A DNA stretch of 64,000 nucleotides from Alphaproteobacteria bacterium (GTDB lineage Bacteria; Pseudomonadota; Alphaproteobacteria; Sphingomonadales; Kordiimonadaceae). The DNA is taken from NCBI GenBank assembly GCA_006226495.1, contig SBGU01000047.1, positions 62,001 through 126,000 on the forward strand, read 5' to 3'. Below the pieces are notes generated by a model. It was not told where the DNA came from and ran no database searches. It was given only the letters and a program-made list of their open reading frames with translations. A program made the translations under genes and the position numbers. Below, one piece after another: positions 44,114 through 53,394 of this stretch; the stretch's first letter is position 1; the number at the start of each line of letters is the position of its first letter.

Positions 44114-45259
44114 ATGGGGCTGAAACGGCTTCTGACCTATGAGGACTTCAGGCGCGCGGCCAGGGCTGCGCTGCCCGCGCCCATGTTCCACTATATCGAC
44201 GGCGGCGCCGATGATGAATGGACCCTCGCCAACAACACAACGGCGTTCGACAAATATGAACTGCTGCCCGAATATCTGAAGGATGTGTCCAATATCGACA
44301 CGGGCACCACGGTGCTGGGGGCGCGGCTTGAAAGCCCGATGATCCTGTCGCCCACCGGCATGAACCGGCTGTTCCATCATGAAAAGGAACTGGCGGTCGC
44401 CCGCGCGGCAGAACGGCACGGTCTGATGTACAGCCTGTCGACCCTGGGTACCAGCAGCATCGAAGACGTGGCAGCGGTCAAGCCCGGGCCCAAGATGTTC
44501 CAGATCTATGTGCACAAGGACCGGGGGTTGACCCTCGAATTTGTCGACCGGGCGCGCGCCTGTGGTTACGACGCCCTGTGCCTGACCGTGGACATGACCA
44601 TGGCCGGCAACCGGGAACGCGACATTCGCACCGGTTTCACCATGCCGCCGCGTTTCACGCCCGCCAGTTTTCTGAGCTTCGCCATGCGCCCGCGCTGGGC
44701 CTTCAACCTGTTGCGCGATTCCGATTTCCGGCTCGCGAACGTCGCGCACCGGCAGGATGCTTTGGCGGCAGGCGCCATGGGCGTCATCGCCTATGTGAAC
44801 AGCCAGTTCGACAACAGGGTCACCTGGGACGATGTCGCGCGGGTGATCGAGCATTGGGGCGGGCCCTTCGCGATCAAGGGCATCCTGTCGGCAGCCGACG
44901 CCAAACGCGCGGTCGATGTGGGCGCCAGTGCCGTGATGATCTCGAACCATGGCGGCCGCCAGCTTGACGGTGCGCCCGCGCCCGTGGACTGTGTGGCGCC
45001 CATGCGCGACGCGGTTGGGGATACCCTGGAGTTGATTGTCGATGGTGGTGTCCGGCGCGGCAATCATGTGATCCGGGCCTTGGCCATGGGGGCCAATGCC
45101 GTATCGTTCGGCAGGCCCTACCTGTTTGGCCTGGCCGCGGGCGGCGAAGCCGGGGTCGACCGCGTGCTGAAGCTTCTGAAAACCGAAGTCCGGCGCACCA
45201 TGGCGCTGACCGGCTGCACCAGCCTTGCCGATATCGGCCCGCACTTGTTGCGGACCTGA
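44114..45259 (+). CDS. FMN-dependent alpha-hydroxy-acid dehydrogenase/oxidase
   Basis: 381 residues. The family (lactate dehydrogenase, glycolate oxidase, mandelate dehydrogenase) oxidises 2-hydroxy acids with FMN. Seen: Y-I-D-G-G-A-D-D-E-W near residue 30, S-P-T-G-M-N-R-L-F-H-H, the Q-I-Y-V-H-K-D-R segment, and the active site S-N-H-G-G-R-Q-L-D-G (catalytic His, about residues 278-287) followed by D-G-G-V-R-R-G-N-H-V. The ATG at 44114 has a GGGGAGGG site 6 nt away. No membrane anchor visible. Specific substrate not assignable. Confidence 0.92.
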   Translation: MGLKRLLTYEDFRRAARAALPAPMFHYIDGGADDEWTLANNTTAFDKYELLPEYLKDVSNIDTGTTVLGARLESPMILSPTGMNRLFHHEKELAVARAAERHGLMYSLSTLGTSSIEDVAAVKPGPKMFQIYVHKDRGLTLEFVDRARACGYDALCLTVDMTMAGNRERDIRTGFTMPPRFTPASFLSFAMRPRWAFNLLRDSDFRLANVAHRQDALAAGAMGVIAYVNSQFDNRVTWDDVARVIEHWGGPFAIKGILSAADAKRAVDVGASAVMISNHGGRQLDGAPAPVDCVAPMRDAVGDTLELIVDGGVRRGNHVIRALAMGANAVSFGRPYLFGLAAGGEAGVDRVLKLLKTEVRRTMALTGCTSLADIGPHLLRT

Positions 45260-45377
45260 CATATCTGCGCGCCAACAGACTATTTTGCCTTTGCTGTTTT
45301 TTGCGACTGACCCGTGTTTTTTCCTGTGCTAGCAATTGCAAGCTGGTGCCGTATTTTCAGGCGCCGATGGGGGATTT

Positions 45378-45890
45378 ATGAAAAAATTGATGCTGGCACT
45401 TGTGTGCCTTTTCCTGGCCGTGCCGGCGCAGGCGAAAGACCTGGAAGTGGGCGACATGGCGCCCGACTATGTTGGCCGTGAAGATGGCAAAGCCAAAATC
45501 TATATCAAGGATTTCAAGGGCCAGTATGTGGTGGTGACTTTCTTTGCCACCTGGTGCGCGCCGTGCCGCGCTGAAGTGCCGATTCTGGAGAATATCCAGC
45601 GCCAGGTCAGCCCCGATGTCCTCAAGGTCATTGCCGTCACCTACCATGAAAACCGCGAGACCTTCAAACGCATCAAGCGCGTGTTCGAAGACGCGGATAC
45701 CACCCTCACGTTCGACGGGGATGGCAGGGTCGCCATGACCTACGGGGTGAAGGCGATCCCGAACATGTTCATCATCGACCCCGAAGGCAAGATCGCGAAG
45801 ATCCGCCTGGGGTATGGCCCAGACAGCGCGCAGGAACTTGTGGATGACCTGAATGCCGTACTGGGCTTTGGGGCGCCTGCCGGCCGTTGA
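45378..45890 (+). CDS. TlpA/ResA-like periplasmic thioredoxin
   Basis: 170 residues. A signal peptide ends V-P-A-Q-A-K (about residue 20). The redox site W-C-A-P-C (about residues 59-63) sits in the TlpA/ResA context F-F-A-T-W-C-A-P-C-R-A-E-V-P, and G-V-K-A-I-P-N-M-F-I-I-D carries the cis-Pro. It would reduce or exchange disulfides in the periplasm, for example in cytochrome c maturation or of secreted proteins. No ccm genes are close. GGGGGA lies just before the ATG. Confidence 0.92.
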   Translation: MKKLMLALVCLFLAVPAQAKDLEVGDMAPDYVGREDGKAKIYIKDFKGQYVVVTFFATWCAPCRAEVPILENIQRQVSPDVLKVIAVTYHENRETFKRIKRVFEDADTTLTFDGDGRVAMTYGVKAIPNMFIIDPEGKIAKIRLGYGPDSAQELVDDLNAVLGFGAPAGR

Positions 45891-46072
45891 TGCACGACGG
45901 CGCCGCGGCCAAAGGTGTCCGCATCGCGTGAAAATGGCCCTTTTGCGATGGTTTCCCTTGTTGACGGATGTCCGGATATGACCATCATGGGTGGTCCGGG
46001 CCCTGTGCCCGCTGTCCGGACCGGCCCCCTTTCACACTCCCGGGGGCTGGTCCCAGTCAAAGGAATGTTCCG

Positions 46073-46735
46073 ATGGCCGCCGCCAAAATGCTGCGCGACT
46101 ATTCGCTTGCCGAGGAAATCACCCATGCCATCACGCACGGTATCGGGGCTGTGCTGGCCGTTGTGGCCTTCGTTTTCCTTTTGATGAAAGCCATCGACAC
46201 AGGGGGCGCAGCCGAAATCGTTGCCGTGTCCCTGTATGCCACCTTCATGATTGTCATGTACCTGGCCTCGACCCTGTACCACAGCCTGTTCCGCACGAAG
46301 GCGGCGGGTGTGTTCAAGCTCATTGACCATGCCGCCATCTATTTCAAGATTGCCGGCACCTATACGCCCTTTGCGCTTGTGACCCTGCCGACGGCGGTTG
46401 GTGTGTGGGTGCTGGTGGGGGCCTGGGGTGCGGCGGTGCTGGGCGCCGTCTTGAAGGCGCGCGCCTTTGTGCGCAAGACCGCCAAGAAATTCAGCCCGCT
46501 GTCGCTGGGCCTGTATCTCGCCATGGGCTGGGCCGGGGTCCTGATGCTGGGCCAGTTGGTCGACCTGCTGCCGATGGTCGCCATCTGGTGGATCATTGCA
46601 GGCGGCGTGTGTTTCACCGTGGGCGCCGTCTTCTATGCGCTCAAATCGGTGCCTTATACCCATGCCGTCTGGCATGTGTTTGTCATGGCCGGCAGCGCCT
46701 GCCATTTTGTCGCGATCTATGAATATGTGATCTGA
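46073..46735 (+). CDS. Hemolysin III/PAQR family membrane protein
   Basis: 220 residues with seven hydrophobic helices. Family marks are E-I-T-H-A-I-T-H-G-I-G at the start, S-T-L-Y-H-S (about residues 64-69), D-H-A-A-I-Y-F-K-I-A-G-T-Y-T-P-F, and the C-terminal H-A-V-W-H-V-F-V-M-A-G-S-A-C-H-F; the His residues form a metal site in this superfamily. Related bacterial proteins affect membrane lipid or are called hemolysin III; true haemolysis is not implied. The ATG at 46073 with AAAGGA upstream is chosen; the frame before it codes Pro/Cys-rich text without homology. Confidence 0.9.
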   Translation: MAAAKMLRDYSLAEEITHAITHGIGAVLAVVAFVFLLMKAIDTGGAAEIVAVSLYATFMIVMYLASTLYHSLFRTKAAGVFKLIDHAAIYFKIAGTYTPFALVTLPTAVGVWVLVGAWGAAVLGAVLKARAFVRKTAKKFSPLSLGLYLAMGWAGVLMLGQLVDLLPMVAIWWIIAGGVCFTVGAVFYALKSVPYTHAVWHVFVMAGSACHFVAIYEYVI

Positions 46736-46757
46736 AGGGGTTCAGAAGGGGGTATCT

Positions 46758-48425
46758 ATGGTATTGAAATCGGTGGGCGCCGCGGCGGCGCTTGTGGCTG
46801 GGCTTCTGGTCTCCGGCACCGCATTCGCGGACGCGGACCACGCAGACCGGGTGTTCGTGGGCGGCACGGTCTGGACCGGCGAACAGGGTGAAAAACCGGC
46901 AAGCGCCATCGCCGTCAAGGGCGACCATATCATGGCGGTCGGCAGCAAGGACGATGTCTGGCCCTTTATCGATACCGATACCGAACTTGTCGACCTGAAG
47001 GGTGCCTTCGTGGTGCCGGGCTTCATCGACAACCATGTGCATTTCATCCTGGGCTCCTTCAACCTGACGCAGGTTGACTTGCGCGGCACGCCCACCAAGG
47101 AAGAATTCATCCGCCGCATTGCCGAGCGCGCCAGGACGCACCCCGGTGAATGGATGCTGGGCGGCAGTTGGGACCAGGAATACTGGGGCGGCGAAATGCC
47201 GGACCGGCGCTGGATCGACGATGTGACGGGCGACACGCCTGTGCTGGTATCCCGCTATGACGAACATTCGCTGTTCGCCAACAGCGCGGCCCTGAAGCTG
47301 GTCGGCATTGACGCCGATACGCCGGACCCTGAAGGCGGGGTTATCCTGCGCGATGCCGGCGGCCGCCCGACCGGTGTCTTGAAGGACGCCGCCAAGGAAA
47401 TGGCGCTGGCCAAGGTGCCCGCGCCGTCCGACCAGTTGATGGAGCATACCTTCCGTGCCGGCATGCAGCATGCGGTCGAACATGGGGTGACCCAGGTGCA
47501 TGACATGGGCTGGGACTGGCGTTCCCTGCATACATACGAACGGCTCAGGGACAAGGGTCAGTTGGAGATCCGTTTCTATTCCTTCGTGCCGCTCGCGGAC
47601 TGGGAACAGATGGCGGACTATATTGAAAAGAACGGGCGCGGCGATGATTGGCTGCGCTGGGGTGGCCTGAAGGGCTTTGTCGACGGTTCGCTGGGTTCCA
47701 CCACGGCCTGGTTCCACAAGCCCTATCTTGATGCGCCCAATGATACCGGCCTTACGATGGTGGATATGAAGACCCTCGAAGAACGGGTGATCGGCGCGGT
47801 GTCGAAGGACCTGCACGTGGCGATCCATGCCATTGGCGACCGCGCGAACGACGAGCTTCTGGATATCTACAAGCGTGTGGCGCAGGGCAAGGGCGACCGC
47901 GACCTCCGCTTTCGCATCGAACATGCCCAGCACCTGACCCAGGACGCGATCAAGCGTTTTGGCAAACAGCATGTTATTGCCTCGATGCAGCCCTATCATG
48001 CCATCGACGATGGCCGCTGGGCTGCCAAGCGCCTTGAAGACGAGCGCCTGAAGGGCACCTATGCCTTCCGCTCGATCATGGACAGCAAGGGCAGGGTTAC
48101 CTTCGGGTCGGACTGGCCTGTGGCCCCTTTGGATCCGATCCAGGGCATCTATGCCGCTGTGACACGCCGGACCATCGACGACAAGAACCCGGACGGCTGG
48201 TATCCCGAACAGAAGGTGAGTGTTGAACAGGCACTGGTGGCCTATACCCGCAACAATGCCTATGCCGGTTTCCAGGACGACAGGCTGGGGCTCATTCGCG
48301 CGGGCTATCTGGCTGACTTTGTCGTGCTGTCCCAGAATCTGTTCAAGGTCGATCCGGTCACCATCCCCGACACCAAGGTGCTGCGCACCGTGGTTGGCGG
48401 CAAGGACCGGTTTGTCGCCAACTGA
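46758..48425 (+). CDS. Secreted amidohydrolase, YtcJ/Amidohydro_3 type
   Basis: 555 residues. A signal peptide ends near S-G-T-A-F-A-D (about residue 25), so it works in the periplasm. The metal site is V-P-G-F-I-D-N-H-V-H-F (about residues 85-95); K-G-F-V-D-G-S-L-G-S-T-T-A and H-A-I-G-D-R-A, plus a late G-S-D-W-P-V-A, complete the Amidohydro_3 pattern. Substrate unknown. It is 22 nt behind the PAQR gene with AGAAGGGGG upstream. It resembles the enzyme at 42230 in architecture but not closely in sequence. Confidence 0.9.
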   Translation: MVLKSVGAAAALVAGLLVSGTAFADADHADRVFVGGTVWTGEQGEKPASAIAVKGDHIMAVGSKDDVWPFIDTDTELVDLKGAFVVPGFIDNHVHFILGSFNLTQVDLRGTPTKEEFIRRIAERARTHPGEWMLGGSWDQEYWGGEMPDRRWIDDVTGDTPVLVSRYDEHSLFANSAALKLVGIDADTPDPEGGVILRDAGGRPTGVLKDAAKEMALAKVPAPSDQLMEHTFRAGMQHAVEHGVTQVHDMGWDWRSLHTYERLRDKGQLEIRFYSFVPLADWEQMADYIEKNGRGDDWLRWGGLKGFVDGSLGSTTAWFHKPYLDAPNDTGLTMVDMKTLEERVIGAVSKDLHVAIHAIGDRANDELLDIYKRVAQGKGDRDLRFRIEHAQHLTQDAIKRFGKQHVIASMQPYHAIDDGRWAAKRLEDERLKGTYAFRSIMDSKGRVTFGSDWPVAPLDPIQGIYAAVTRRTIDDKNPDGWYPEQKVSVEQALVAYTRNNAYAGFQDDRLGLIRAGYLADFVVLSQNLFKVDPVTIPDTKVLRTVVGGKDRFVAN

Positions 48426-48446
48426 ACAAGCTGAGGCTTGTGCCGA

Positions 48447-49190
48447 TCAGGCACCGGCGGCCACGTCCTCGGACGTGACGGCCGGTGCCGGTGCGGTTTC
48501 TTCAGCAGTTTCGGTGTCATCAATAAGGTGCGCCGGCTCCGCCGCCACGGTTGCCGGCGCTGGGCTGGCCCTCATGGCGGACGCGGCGCGTTCGTCCGCA
48601 GTCATCCTGTAGGGGCCCAGTTCCTGCCACTTGTCGCTGCCGGCGATTTCGCGCAGACGCCAGTGGTAGGGGAAATTTTTCCAGGAGGCACACTGGCTGT
48701 AGCGAATGTCGCATACCAGGGTGCCATTGTCGGTTTCGATGGTCAGCACAGCATGATACTGGTCGGTTTCCGTATAGGCGGTCGCGATCAGGAAGGCTGC
48801 GCTGAATGCGGGGAACTGTGTGCGCAACTGCTTACGCATGGTCAGCGCAAAATCCTCGCAGTCGCCCGCGCCCGGCGCGCTCAGGCTTTGCCAGACATCG
48901 ACCTCTTCCGAAGTCGGGGTAATCATCATCTGTGCCAGGTGCTGGCTCTCTGCAATGGCGGCTGACAGCTCGGCCGAATGCGGGATCACACATTCTTCGG
49001 GCGTGCGCGCACAATATTCCTGATACTGGCGGGGTGCAGCCACCGCGGGGCCCTTGGGCATGGCGGCAGGTCCCTGCGCGGCGCCGGGCGCCGCCAGTAC
49101 GGCATCAAGCGAGTGCGCGCTCTGGGGATCGGTCCCCATGCAGGCGCTCAGGCACATCAGCGGCACAAGCAGTTTCAGTTTGTCAAACAT
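48447..49190 (-). CDS. BTLCP cysteine protease, LapG-like (peptidase C93)
   Basis: About 247 residues. A lipobox L-S-A-C (Cys about residue 17) makes it a lipoprotein. The transglutaminase-like core has the Cys in G-A-G-D-C-E-D-F-A (about residues 110-118), His in Q-Y-H-A-V-L-T-I and Asp in L-V-C-D-I-R, the C-H-D triad of the bacterial transglutaminase-like cysteine proteinase family (LapG). LapG cuts large adhesins under c-di-GMP control by LapD; neither an adhesin nor a LapD is in the window. An Ala/Glu-rich tail follows. A long, structured upstream region (see 49225-49410) may control it. Confidence 0.87.
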   Translation of the reverse strand: MFDKLKLLVPLMCLSACMGTDPQSAHSLDAVLAAPGAAQGPAAMPKGPAVAAPRQYQEYCARTPEECVIPHSAELSAAIAESQHLAQMMITPTSEEVDVWQSLSAPGAGDCEDFALTMRKQLRTQFPAFSAAFLIATAYTETDQYHAVLTIETDNGTLVCDIRYSQCASWKNFPYHWRLREIAGSDKWQELGPYRMTADERAASAMRASPAPATVAAEPAHLIDDTETAEETAPAPAVTSEDVAAGA

Positions 49191-49224
49191 GGTCAGTCCT
49201 ATCCGGCCCTCAGGCCTTGCAACA

Positions 49225-49410
49225 AGCAGGCGCACCCCATGCGGGGTTTGCCACCAATATTTTTTGCCTGAGAGGGTTGCGACTTACCCCGGGAACGGCT
49301 TTGCCGCCTCTTTTTCCCGGTCGATCCGCCTGGGCTCCGTTCGGAAGCCTCGTTTGCCTGAAAAGCGAATCGTGCGCCAAGGTTTCGCCGACATTGGTGC
49401 TGAGGCAGTT
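49225..49410 (-). promoter_or_regulatory. Structured region upstream of the BTLCP gene
   Basis: Several strong pairings crowd this leader: 49234-49238 with 49243-49247 (ACCCC/GGGGT), 49289-49295 with 49314-49320 (CCGGGAA/TTCCCGG) enclosing 49296-49299 with 49303-49306, and 49347-49351 with 49402-49406 (GCCTC/GAGGC). On the minus strand the 9-mer TCAGGCAAA occurs twice, near 49264-49272 and 49354-49361. It may be a structured 5' leader, a small RNA or a riboswitch. I could not match it to a known riboswitch: parts of the glycine consensus are present but its GGAGAG and CCGAAGG blocks are not. Confidence 0.4.
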
Positions 49411-49640
49411 AACAAAGAATTAAACGTATAAATTGGTTAAAACGGCTGCAGAATTAAAGTAAAACTATAATCTATATTTTATTAAATATTTAAATATTGG
49501 ATAACATATAAGTGTTTGATTGTATTGGTTGTGGCTATATTTCAGACTCCTGCGTCCACAAAGTGACACCGGTCACAGTCCCGGTTTTTGCTTGAATTTT
49601 AGCGAAAATTGTAGGCTTTTAGCGGGCCCGAGGCGGCCCG
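49411..49640. other. AT-rich intergenic block
   Basis: From about 49411 to 49545 the sequence becomes strongly AT-rich, with runs such as TTTTATTAAATATTTAAATATT, in an otherwise GC-rich genome. No gene is visible. It lies between the divergent BTLCP and methyltransferase genes and is a natural place for promoters and for nucleoid proteins such as IHF or MucR/H-NS-like silencers. Confidence 0.6.
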
Positions 49641-49696
49641 GGATACAACCTATGGGTCGCCGATTCGCCGTAACTGGGCCAGATGGGACGAGGAAG

Positions 49697-50356
49697 ATGC
49701 AGTCGCAGTCGAGACAGGTCAGCAGCCAGCAGGAAGGTCTCCATGAAGGCCTTGATAAGGTGGTTCGGCGCCATCTGGGCGCTGCGTTCCGGCGCCCGGT
49801 TGCCGCCCACACGCAGGCGGCATTCGACCGGGTTGCGGCGTGGCTTGCGCTCCATCCGCGCCCCTTCATCCTCGATGCGTGCTGTGGCGTGGGCGACAGC
49901 AGCCGCGCCCTGGCGGAACTGAACCCCGATCATCTGGTGGTTGGTGTCGACAAATCGGCTGACCGGCTGGGCCGCGAGCGCACGAGGCCGGCCCCCGACA
50001 ATCTGTTGCTGGTGCGCGCCGACCTGAATGATTTCTACCGCCTGGCCGAAGCGGCGCGCTGGCGCCCCGCCAAACATTTCATCCTGTATCCAAACCCCTG
50101 GCCCAAGCCCGCACACCTGAAGCGCCGCTGGCACGGCGCGCCGGTATTCCCGTCGATCATCGCGCTCGGCGGCGCGCTGGAGTTGCGGTCCAACTGGGAT
50201 ATCTATCTGCGCGAATTCGCTGCCGCGCTCGCCATCGCCGGCCACGACAGCCGGCTCGAAAGCTTTGAGGCGACCGACCCGATTACGCCGTTCGAGCGTA
50301 AATACCGCGACAGCGGCCACACCCTCTGGCGCCTGACGGCCGATCTGGGCAAATAA
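49697..50356 (+). CDS. TrmB-like SAM-dependent methyltransferase (tRNA m7G type)
   Basis: About 219 residues. The SAM loop is I-L-D-A-C-C-G-V-G-D-S-S-R (about residues 57-69) with V-V-G-V-D-K-S as the acidic strand. A late motif Y-P-N-P-W-P-K-P-A-H-L-K-R-R matches the P-(D/N)-P-W-P-K-x-x-H-x-K-R-R signature of tRNA guanine-N7 methyltransferases. The first 40 residues resemble S-R-x-V-T-S-N-Q-x-G-x-H, typical of the family start. ATG 49697 is chosen for that; the ribosome binding site is weak and an ATG at 49652 is possible. Whether it is the housekeeping TrmB or a paralog is not decidable here. Confidence 0.82.
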   Translation: MQSQSRQVSSQQEGLHEGLDKVVRRHLGAAFRRPVAAHTQAAFDRVAAWLALHPRPFILDACCGVGDSSRALAELNPDHLVVGVDKSADRLGRERTRPAPDNLLLVRADLNDFYRLAEAARWRPAKHFILYPNPWPKPAHLKRRWHGAPVFPSIIALGGALELRSNWDIYLREFAAALAIAGHDSRLESFEATDPITPFERKYRDSGHTLWRLTADLGK

Positions 50357-50386
50357 AAACGCCCGCGCAAGGCTGGCGGGCGTTTT
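50356..50386. terminator. Bidirectional terminator, methyltransferase/tdh
   Basis: An 11-bp perfect stem pairs 50356-50366 (AAAACGCCCGC) with 50376-50386 (GCGGGCGTTTT). A/T ends on both sides let it stop both the methyltransferase gene and the convergent tdh. Confidence 0.9.
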
Positions 50387-50407
50387 CATTTTGATGGTGC
50401 AGGGGCC

Positions 50408-51436
50408 TTACGCCGCCCAGTTCAGGATCACCTTGCCGGACTGGCCTGAACACATGATGTCGAAGCCTTTCTGGAAATCGTCGGCTTCAAAGCGGTGGGT
50501 CAGGATCGGCGACAGGTTCAGGCCACCTTCGATCATGGCGATGGTCTTGTACCAGGTTTCGAACATGCGCCGGCCATAGATACCGCGGATGTCCAGTCCC
50601 TTGAAGATGACATGGTTCCAGTTGATGCCGGTGCCTTCGGGCATGATGCCCAGCATGGCGACCTTGCCGCCGTGGTTGATGGTCTCCAGCATGTTGGCAA
50701 ACGCCTGCGGCACGCCCGACATTTCAAGGCCGACGTCGAAGCCTTCGGTCATCTTCAACTCGGCCATGGTGTCGCGCAGCTTGTCGCGGGTCACGTTCAC
50801 GGCGCGGGTGGCGCCCATTTTCTTGGCGAGGTCGAGCCGGTAATCATTCACATCGGTGATGACGATATGGCGTGCGCCCACACGGCGGGCGATGGCCACG
50901 GCCATGATGCCGATGGGGCCGGCGCCTGTGATCAGCACGTCTTCACCCACCAGGTCGAAGCTGAGCGCGGTGTGCGCGGCATTGCCGAACGGATCGAGGA
51001 TCGCGGCCAGTTCGTCCGAAACCCCGTCGGGCAGCGGGCAGATATTCACGGCGGGCACCGAGATATATTCGGCAAAGGCACCCGGGCGGTTGACCCCGAT
51101 GCCTTCGGTGTTGCGGCACAGGTGACGCTGGCCGGCCCGGCAGTTGCGGCAGTGACCACAGGTGATATGGCCTTCGGCGGATACCCGCTGGCCGATTTCA
51201 AGGCCTTTCACTTCGCTGCCGAGCTCGACAATCTCGCCCGAGAATTCATGGCCGACATGCATGCCGACGGGGATGGTCTGCTGGGCCCACTGGTCCCATT
51301 TATAGATATGGACATCGGTGCCGCAGATGGCGGTTTTCCTGACCTTCACCAGCACGTCATTGTGGCCGACCTCGGGCATCGGCACATCGTCCATCCAGAT
51401 ACCGGTCTCGGCTTTTGCTTTCACAAGTGCTTTCAT
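50408..51436 (-). CDS. tdh: L-threonine 3-dehydrogenase
   Basis: 342 residues, zinc-dependent MDR enzyme. It oxidises threonine to 2-amino-3-ketobutyrate with NAD. Catalytic zinc ligands are in C-G-T-D-V-H and G-H-E-F-S-G-E-I-V; structural zinc Cys are in [15 protein letters not shown]. The Rossmann motif is G-A-G-P-I-G-I-M-A. kbl, the next enzyme, lies 46 nt upstream in the same direction, which fits the two-step threonine degradation route to glycine and acetyl-CoA. Confidence 0.97.
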   Translation of the reverse strand: MKALVKAKAETGIWMDDVPMPEVGHNDVLVKVRKTAICGTDVHIYKWDQWAQQTIPVGMHVGHEFSGEIVELGSEVKGLEIGQRVSAEGHITCGHCRNCRAGQRHLCRNTEGIGVNRPGAFAEYISVPAVNICPLPDGVSDELAAILDPFGNAAHTALSFDLVGEDVLITGAGPIGIMAVAIARRVGARHIVITDVNDYRLDLAKKMGATRAVNVTRDKLRDTMAELKMTEGFDVGLEMSGVPQAFANMLETINHGGKVAMLGIMPEGTGINWNHVIFKGLDIRGIYGRRMFETWYKTIAMIEGGLNLSPILTHRFEADDFQKGFDIMCSGQSGKVILNWAA

Positions 51437-51482
51437 TTTTTGGTCCCTCAGGCGGGTGCCACCCTTGGCACCCGAAATTAGA

Positions 51483-52676
51483 TCAGATGATACCCAGGTC
51501 GCGGCCGATGCGGCCGAAGGCTTCGATGGCGCGGTCGATCTGCTCGGGTGTATGCGCGGCAGACATCTGGGTGCGGATACGGGCCTGCCCCTTGGGGACG
51601 ACCGGGAAGGAGAAGCCGATCACAAAGATGCCTTCGCCCAGCAAGCGGTCCGCCATTTCGGACGCCAGGCGCGCGTCGCCCAGCATCACGGGGATGATGG
51701 GATGGCCGGCGCCCGCGAGGGTGAAACCCTGCTTTTCCATGCCGGCGCGGAACTGGCGGCTGTTGGCATGCACGCGGTCACGCAGCTCGGACCCCTGTCC
51801 CAGAAGCTCAAGCACCTTGATCGAGGTCGCGGCGATGACGGGCGCAAGGGTGTTCGAGAACAGGTAGGGGCGCGAGCGTTGGCGCAGCCAGTCGACAATC
51901 TCAGCCGACGCGGCGGTATAACCGCCGGATGCGCCGCCCAGCGCCTTGCCAAGCGTACCGGTGATGATATGCACCCGGTCCTCAACGCCAAAATGTTCGG
52001 GCGTACCGGCGCCGCTTTCACCGATGAAACCGACCGCGTGGCTGTCGTCCACCATCACCATGGCGTCGTATTTTTCCGCCAGGTCACAGATCGCCGGCAG
52101 GTTCGCGAGGATACCGTCCATCGAGAACACGCCGTCGGTGGCAATCAGGCGGAAGCGCGCGCCCTGGGCGTCCTTCAGGCACTGTTCCAGTTCGTCCATA
52201 TTGTTGTTGGCATACCGGAAGCGCTGGGCCTTGCACAGCCGCACGCCGTCAATGATGCTGGCATGGTTCAGGGCGTCCGAAATGATGGCGTCTTCCGGCC
52301 CCAGAAGGGTTTCGAACAGGCCGGCATTGGCGTCGAAACAGCTTGGGTACAGGATCACATCCTGTTTCTTCAGGAATTTGGCCAGCTTGCCTTCCAGTTC
52401 CTTGTGAACATCCTGCGTGCCGCAGATGAAGCGCACCGACGACATGCCGTAGCCGTGTCTGTCGAGCGCGTCCTTCGCGGTTTCAACGAGCAGATGGTCG
52501 TTCGACAGGCCGAGATAGTTGTTGGCGCAGAAGTTGATGAAGTCGGCATCCCCCGAGCCTTCGACATGCACGGCAGCCTGCTGCGGCGTGGTGATGACCC
52601 GTTCTTTCTTGTAAAGACCGGCTTCCTTCACTTCAGCCAGTTGGTCCTGAAGATAGCGCGTGTAACGATCCGTCAT
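51483..52676 (-). CDS. kbl: Glycine C-acetyltransferase (2-amino-3-ketobutyrate CoA ligase)
   Basis: 397 residues, PLP-dependent alpha-oxoamine synthase. It splits 2-amino-3-ketobutyrate with CoA into glycine and acetyl-CoA. Seen: [22 protein letters not shown], the [10 protein letters not shown] segment, and the PLP lysine in [13 protein letters not shown]. Start 52676 has AGGAGGG 8 nt upstream. tdh follows, and an XRE-cupin regulator gene precedes it; a candidate operator is at 52751. Confidence 0.97.
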   Translation of the reverse strand: MTDRYTRYLQDQLAEVKEAGLYKKERVITTPQQAAVHVEGSGDADFINFCANNYLGLSNDHLLVETAKDALDRHGYGMSSVRFICGTQDVHKELEGKLAKFLKKQDVILYPSCFDANAGLFETLLGPEDAIISDALNHASIIDGVRLCKAQRFRYANNNMDELEQCLKDAQGARFRLIATDGVFSMDGILANLPAICDLAEKYDAMVMVDDSHAVGFIGESGAGTPEHFGVEDRVHIITGTLGKALGGASGGYTAASAEIVDWLRQRSRPYLFSNTLAPVIAATSIKVLELLGQGSELRDRVHANSRQFRAGMEKQGFTLAGAGHPIIPVMLGDARLASEMADRLLGEGIFVIGFSFPVVPKGQARIRTQMSAAHTPEQIDRAIEAFGRIGRDLGII

Positions 52677-52750
52677 GCCCAAATCCCTCCTGCGACGATA
52701 GCCATAGGTGCCCAGCCCGAGCACCGAAGTTCGATATCTTAAATACTATG

Positions 52751-52762
52751 TTCAATATATTG
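52751..52762. promoter_or_regulatory. Candidate XRE operator upstream of kbl
   Basis: TTCAATATATTG here, read on the other strand, is CAATATATTGAA. The same element occurs with one change (CACTATATTGAA) upstream of the regulator gene at 53395. It lies 75 nt before kbl, where a regulator of kbl-tdh should bind. Confidence 0.55.
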
Positions 52763-52795
52763 GTCAAGTGCCAATATGTGCGCGATAGTGAACTT

Positions 52796-53368
52796 TCAGG
52801 CGCTGACAACCACCATCAGCGCACGGGCTTCCGATTTGCCCTTGTTCTCGATGAAATGGGGGATATCGGCCTCGTACCGCGCCGTATCCCCGGCTTCGAG
52901 AATCTGTTCATTGTTGCCGTTCCTGACCCCCAGGGTGCCCGACAGCACGGTCAGGTGCTCCATGGTGCCGTCGCCATGGCCTTCCGATTCCAGGATGCCG
53001 CCACCTTCAAGACGCATATCATACCATTCTGTCTTGGAAACCATATCAATGGGCCCAAGGATGCGCAGGGTGCATTTGCCGTCCGCGCTTTGAATCTCTG
53101 GCGTCTGGTAGGATTTTGTCACGGCGACCGTGCGCTCGTCTGGGCCCGCCTGCGGCGCTTCGTTCAACAGACTCGCAATCTCGATGCCCAGGGACTGGGT
53201 CAGGCTCCAGAGTGTGCCGAGGGTCGGGTTCGTTAGCCCCCGCTCGATTTGCGACAGCATGGATTTCGACACGCCCGACGCCTTGGCAAGCTGGTCCAGG
53301 GTCAGCTTGCGCTCGGACCGCAGTGCCTTGATCTTCTGTCCGACATCGGGGGGGGAATTGCGGGTCAT
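52796..53368 (-). CDS. XRE-family regulator with cupin sensor domain
   Basis: 190 residues. The N-terminal helix-turn-helix is L-T-L-D-Q-L-A-K-A-S-G-V-S-K-S-M-L-S-Q-I-E-R (about residues 22-43). The C-terminal ~70 residues form a cupin barrel, with G-H-G-D-G-T-M-E-H-L-T-V-L and G-D-T-A-R-Y-E-A-D-I-P-H. Regulators of this shape often sense small amines or amino acids. It is directly upstream of kbl-tdh in the same direction, so threonine or glycine metabolism is the natural target. A copy of the 12-bp element found before kbl also lies before this gene, suggesting autoregulation. Confidence 0.92.
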   Translation of the reverse strand: MTRNSPPDVGQKIKALRSERKLTLDQLAKASGVSKSMLSQIERGLTNPTLGTLWSLTQSLGIEIASLLNEAPQAGPDERTVAVTKSYQTPEIQSADGKCTLRILGPIDMVSKTEWYDMRLEGGGILESEGHGDGTMEHLTVLSGTLGVRNGNNEQILEAGDTARYEADIPHFIENKGKSEARALMVVVSA

Positions 53369-53394
53369 GAACGGCCTCTGTTGATTACGGCGTT

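Noticed and set aside
49262-49275. CTCTCAGGCAAA on the minus strand, as in the 3' part of a glycine riboswitch
   Set aside because: The 5' GGAGAG and the CCGAAGG-GCAA blocks are missing and the bases after the motif do not fit, so I do not call a glycine riboswitch.
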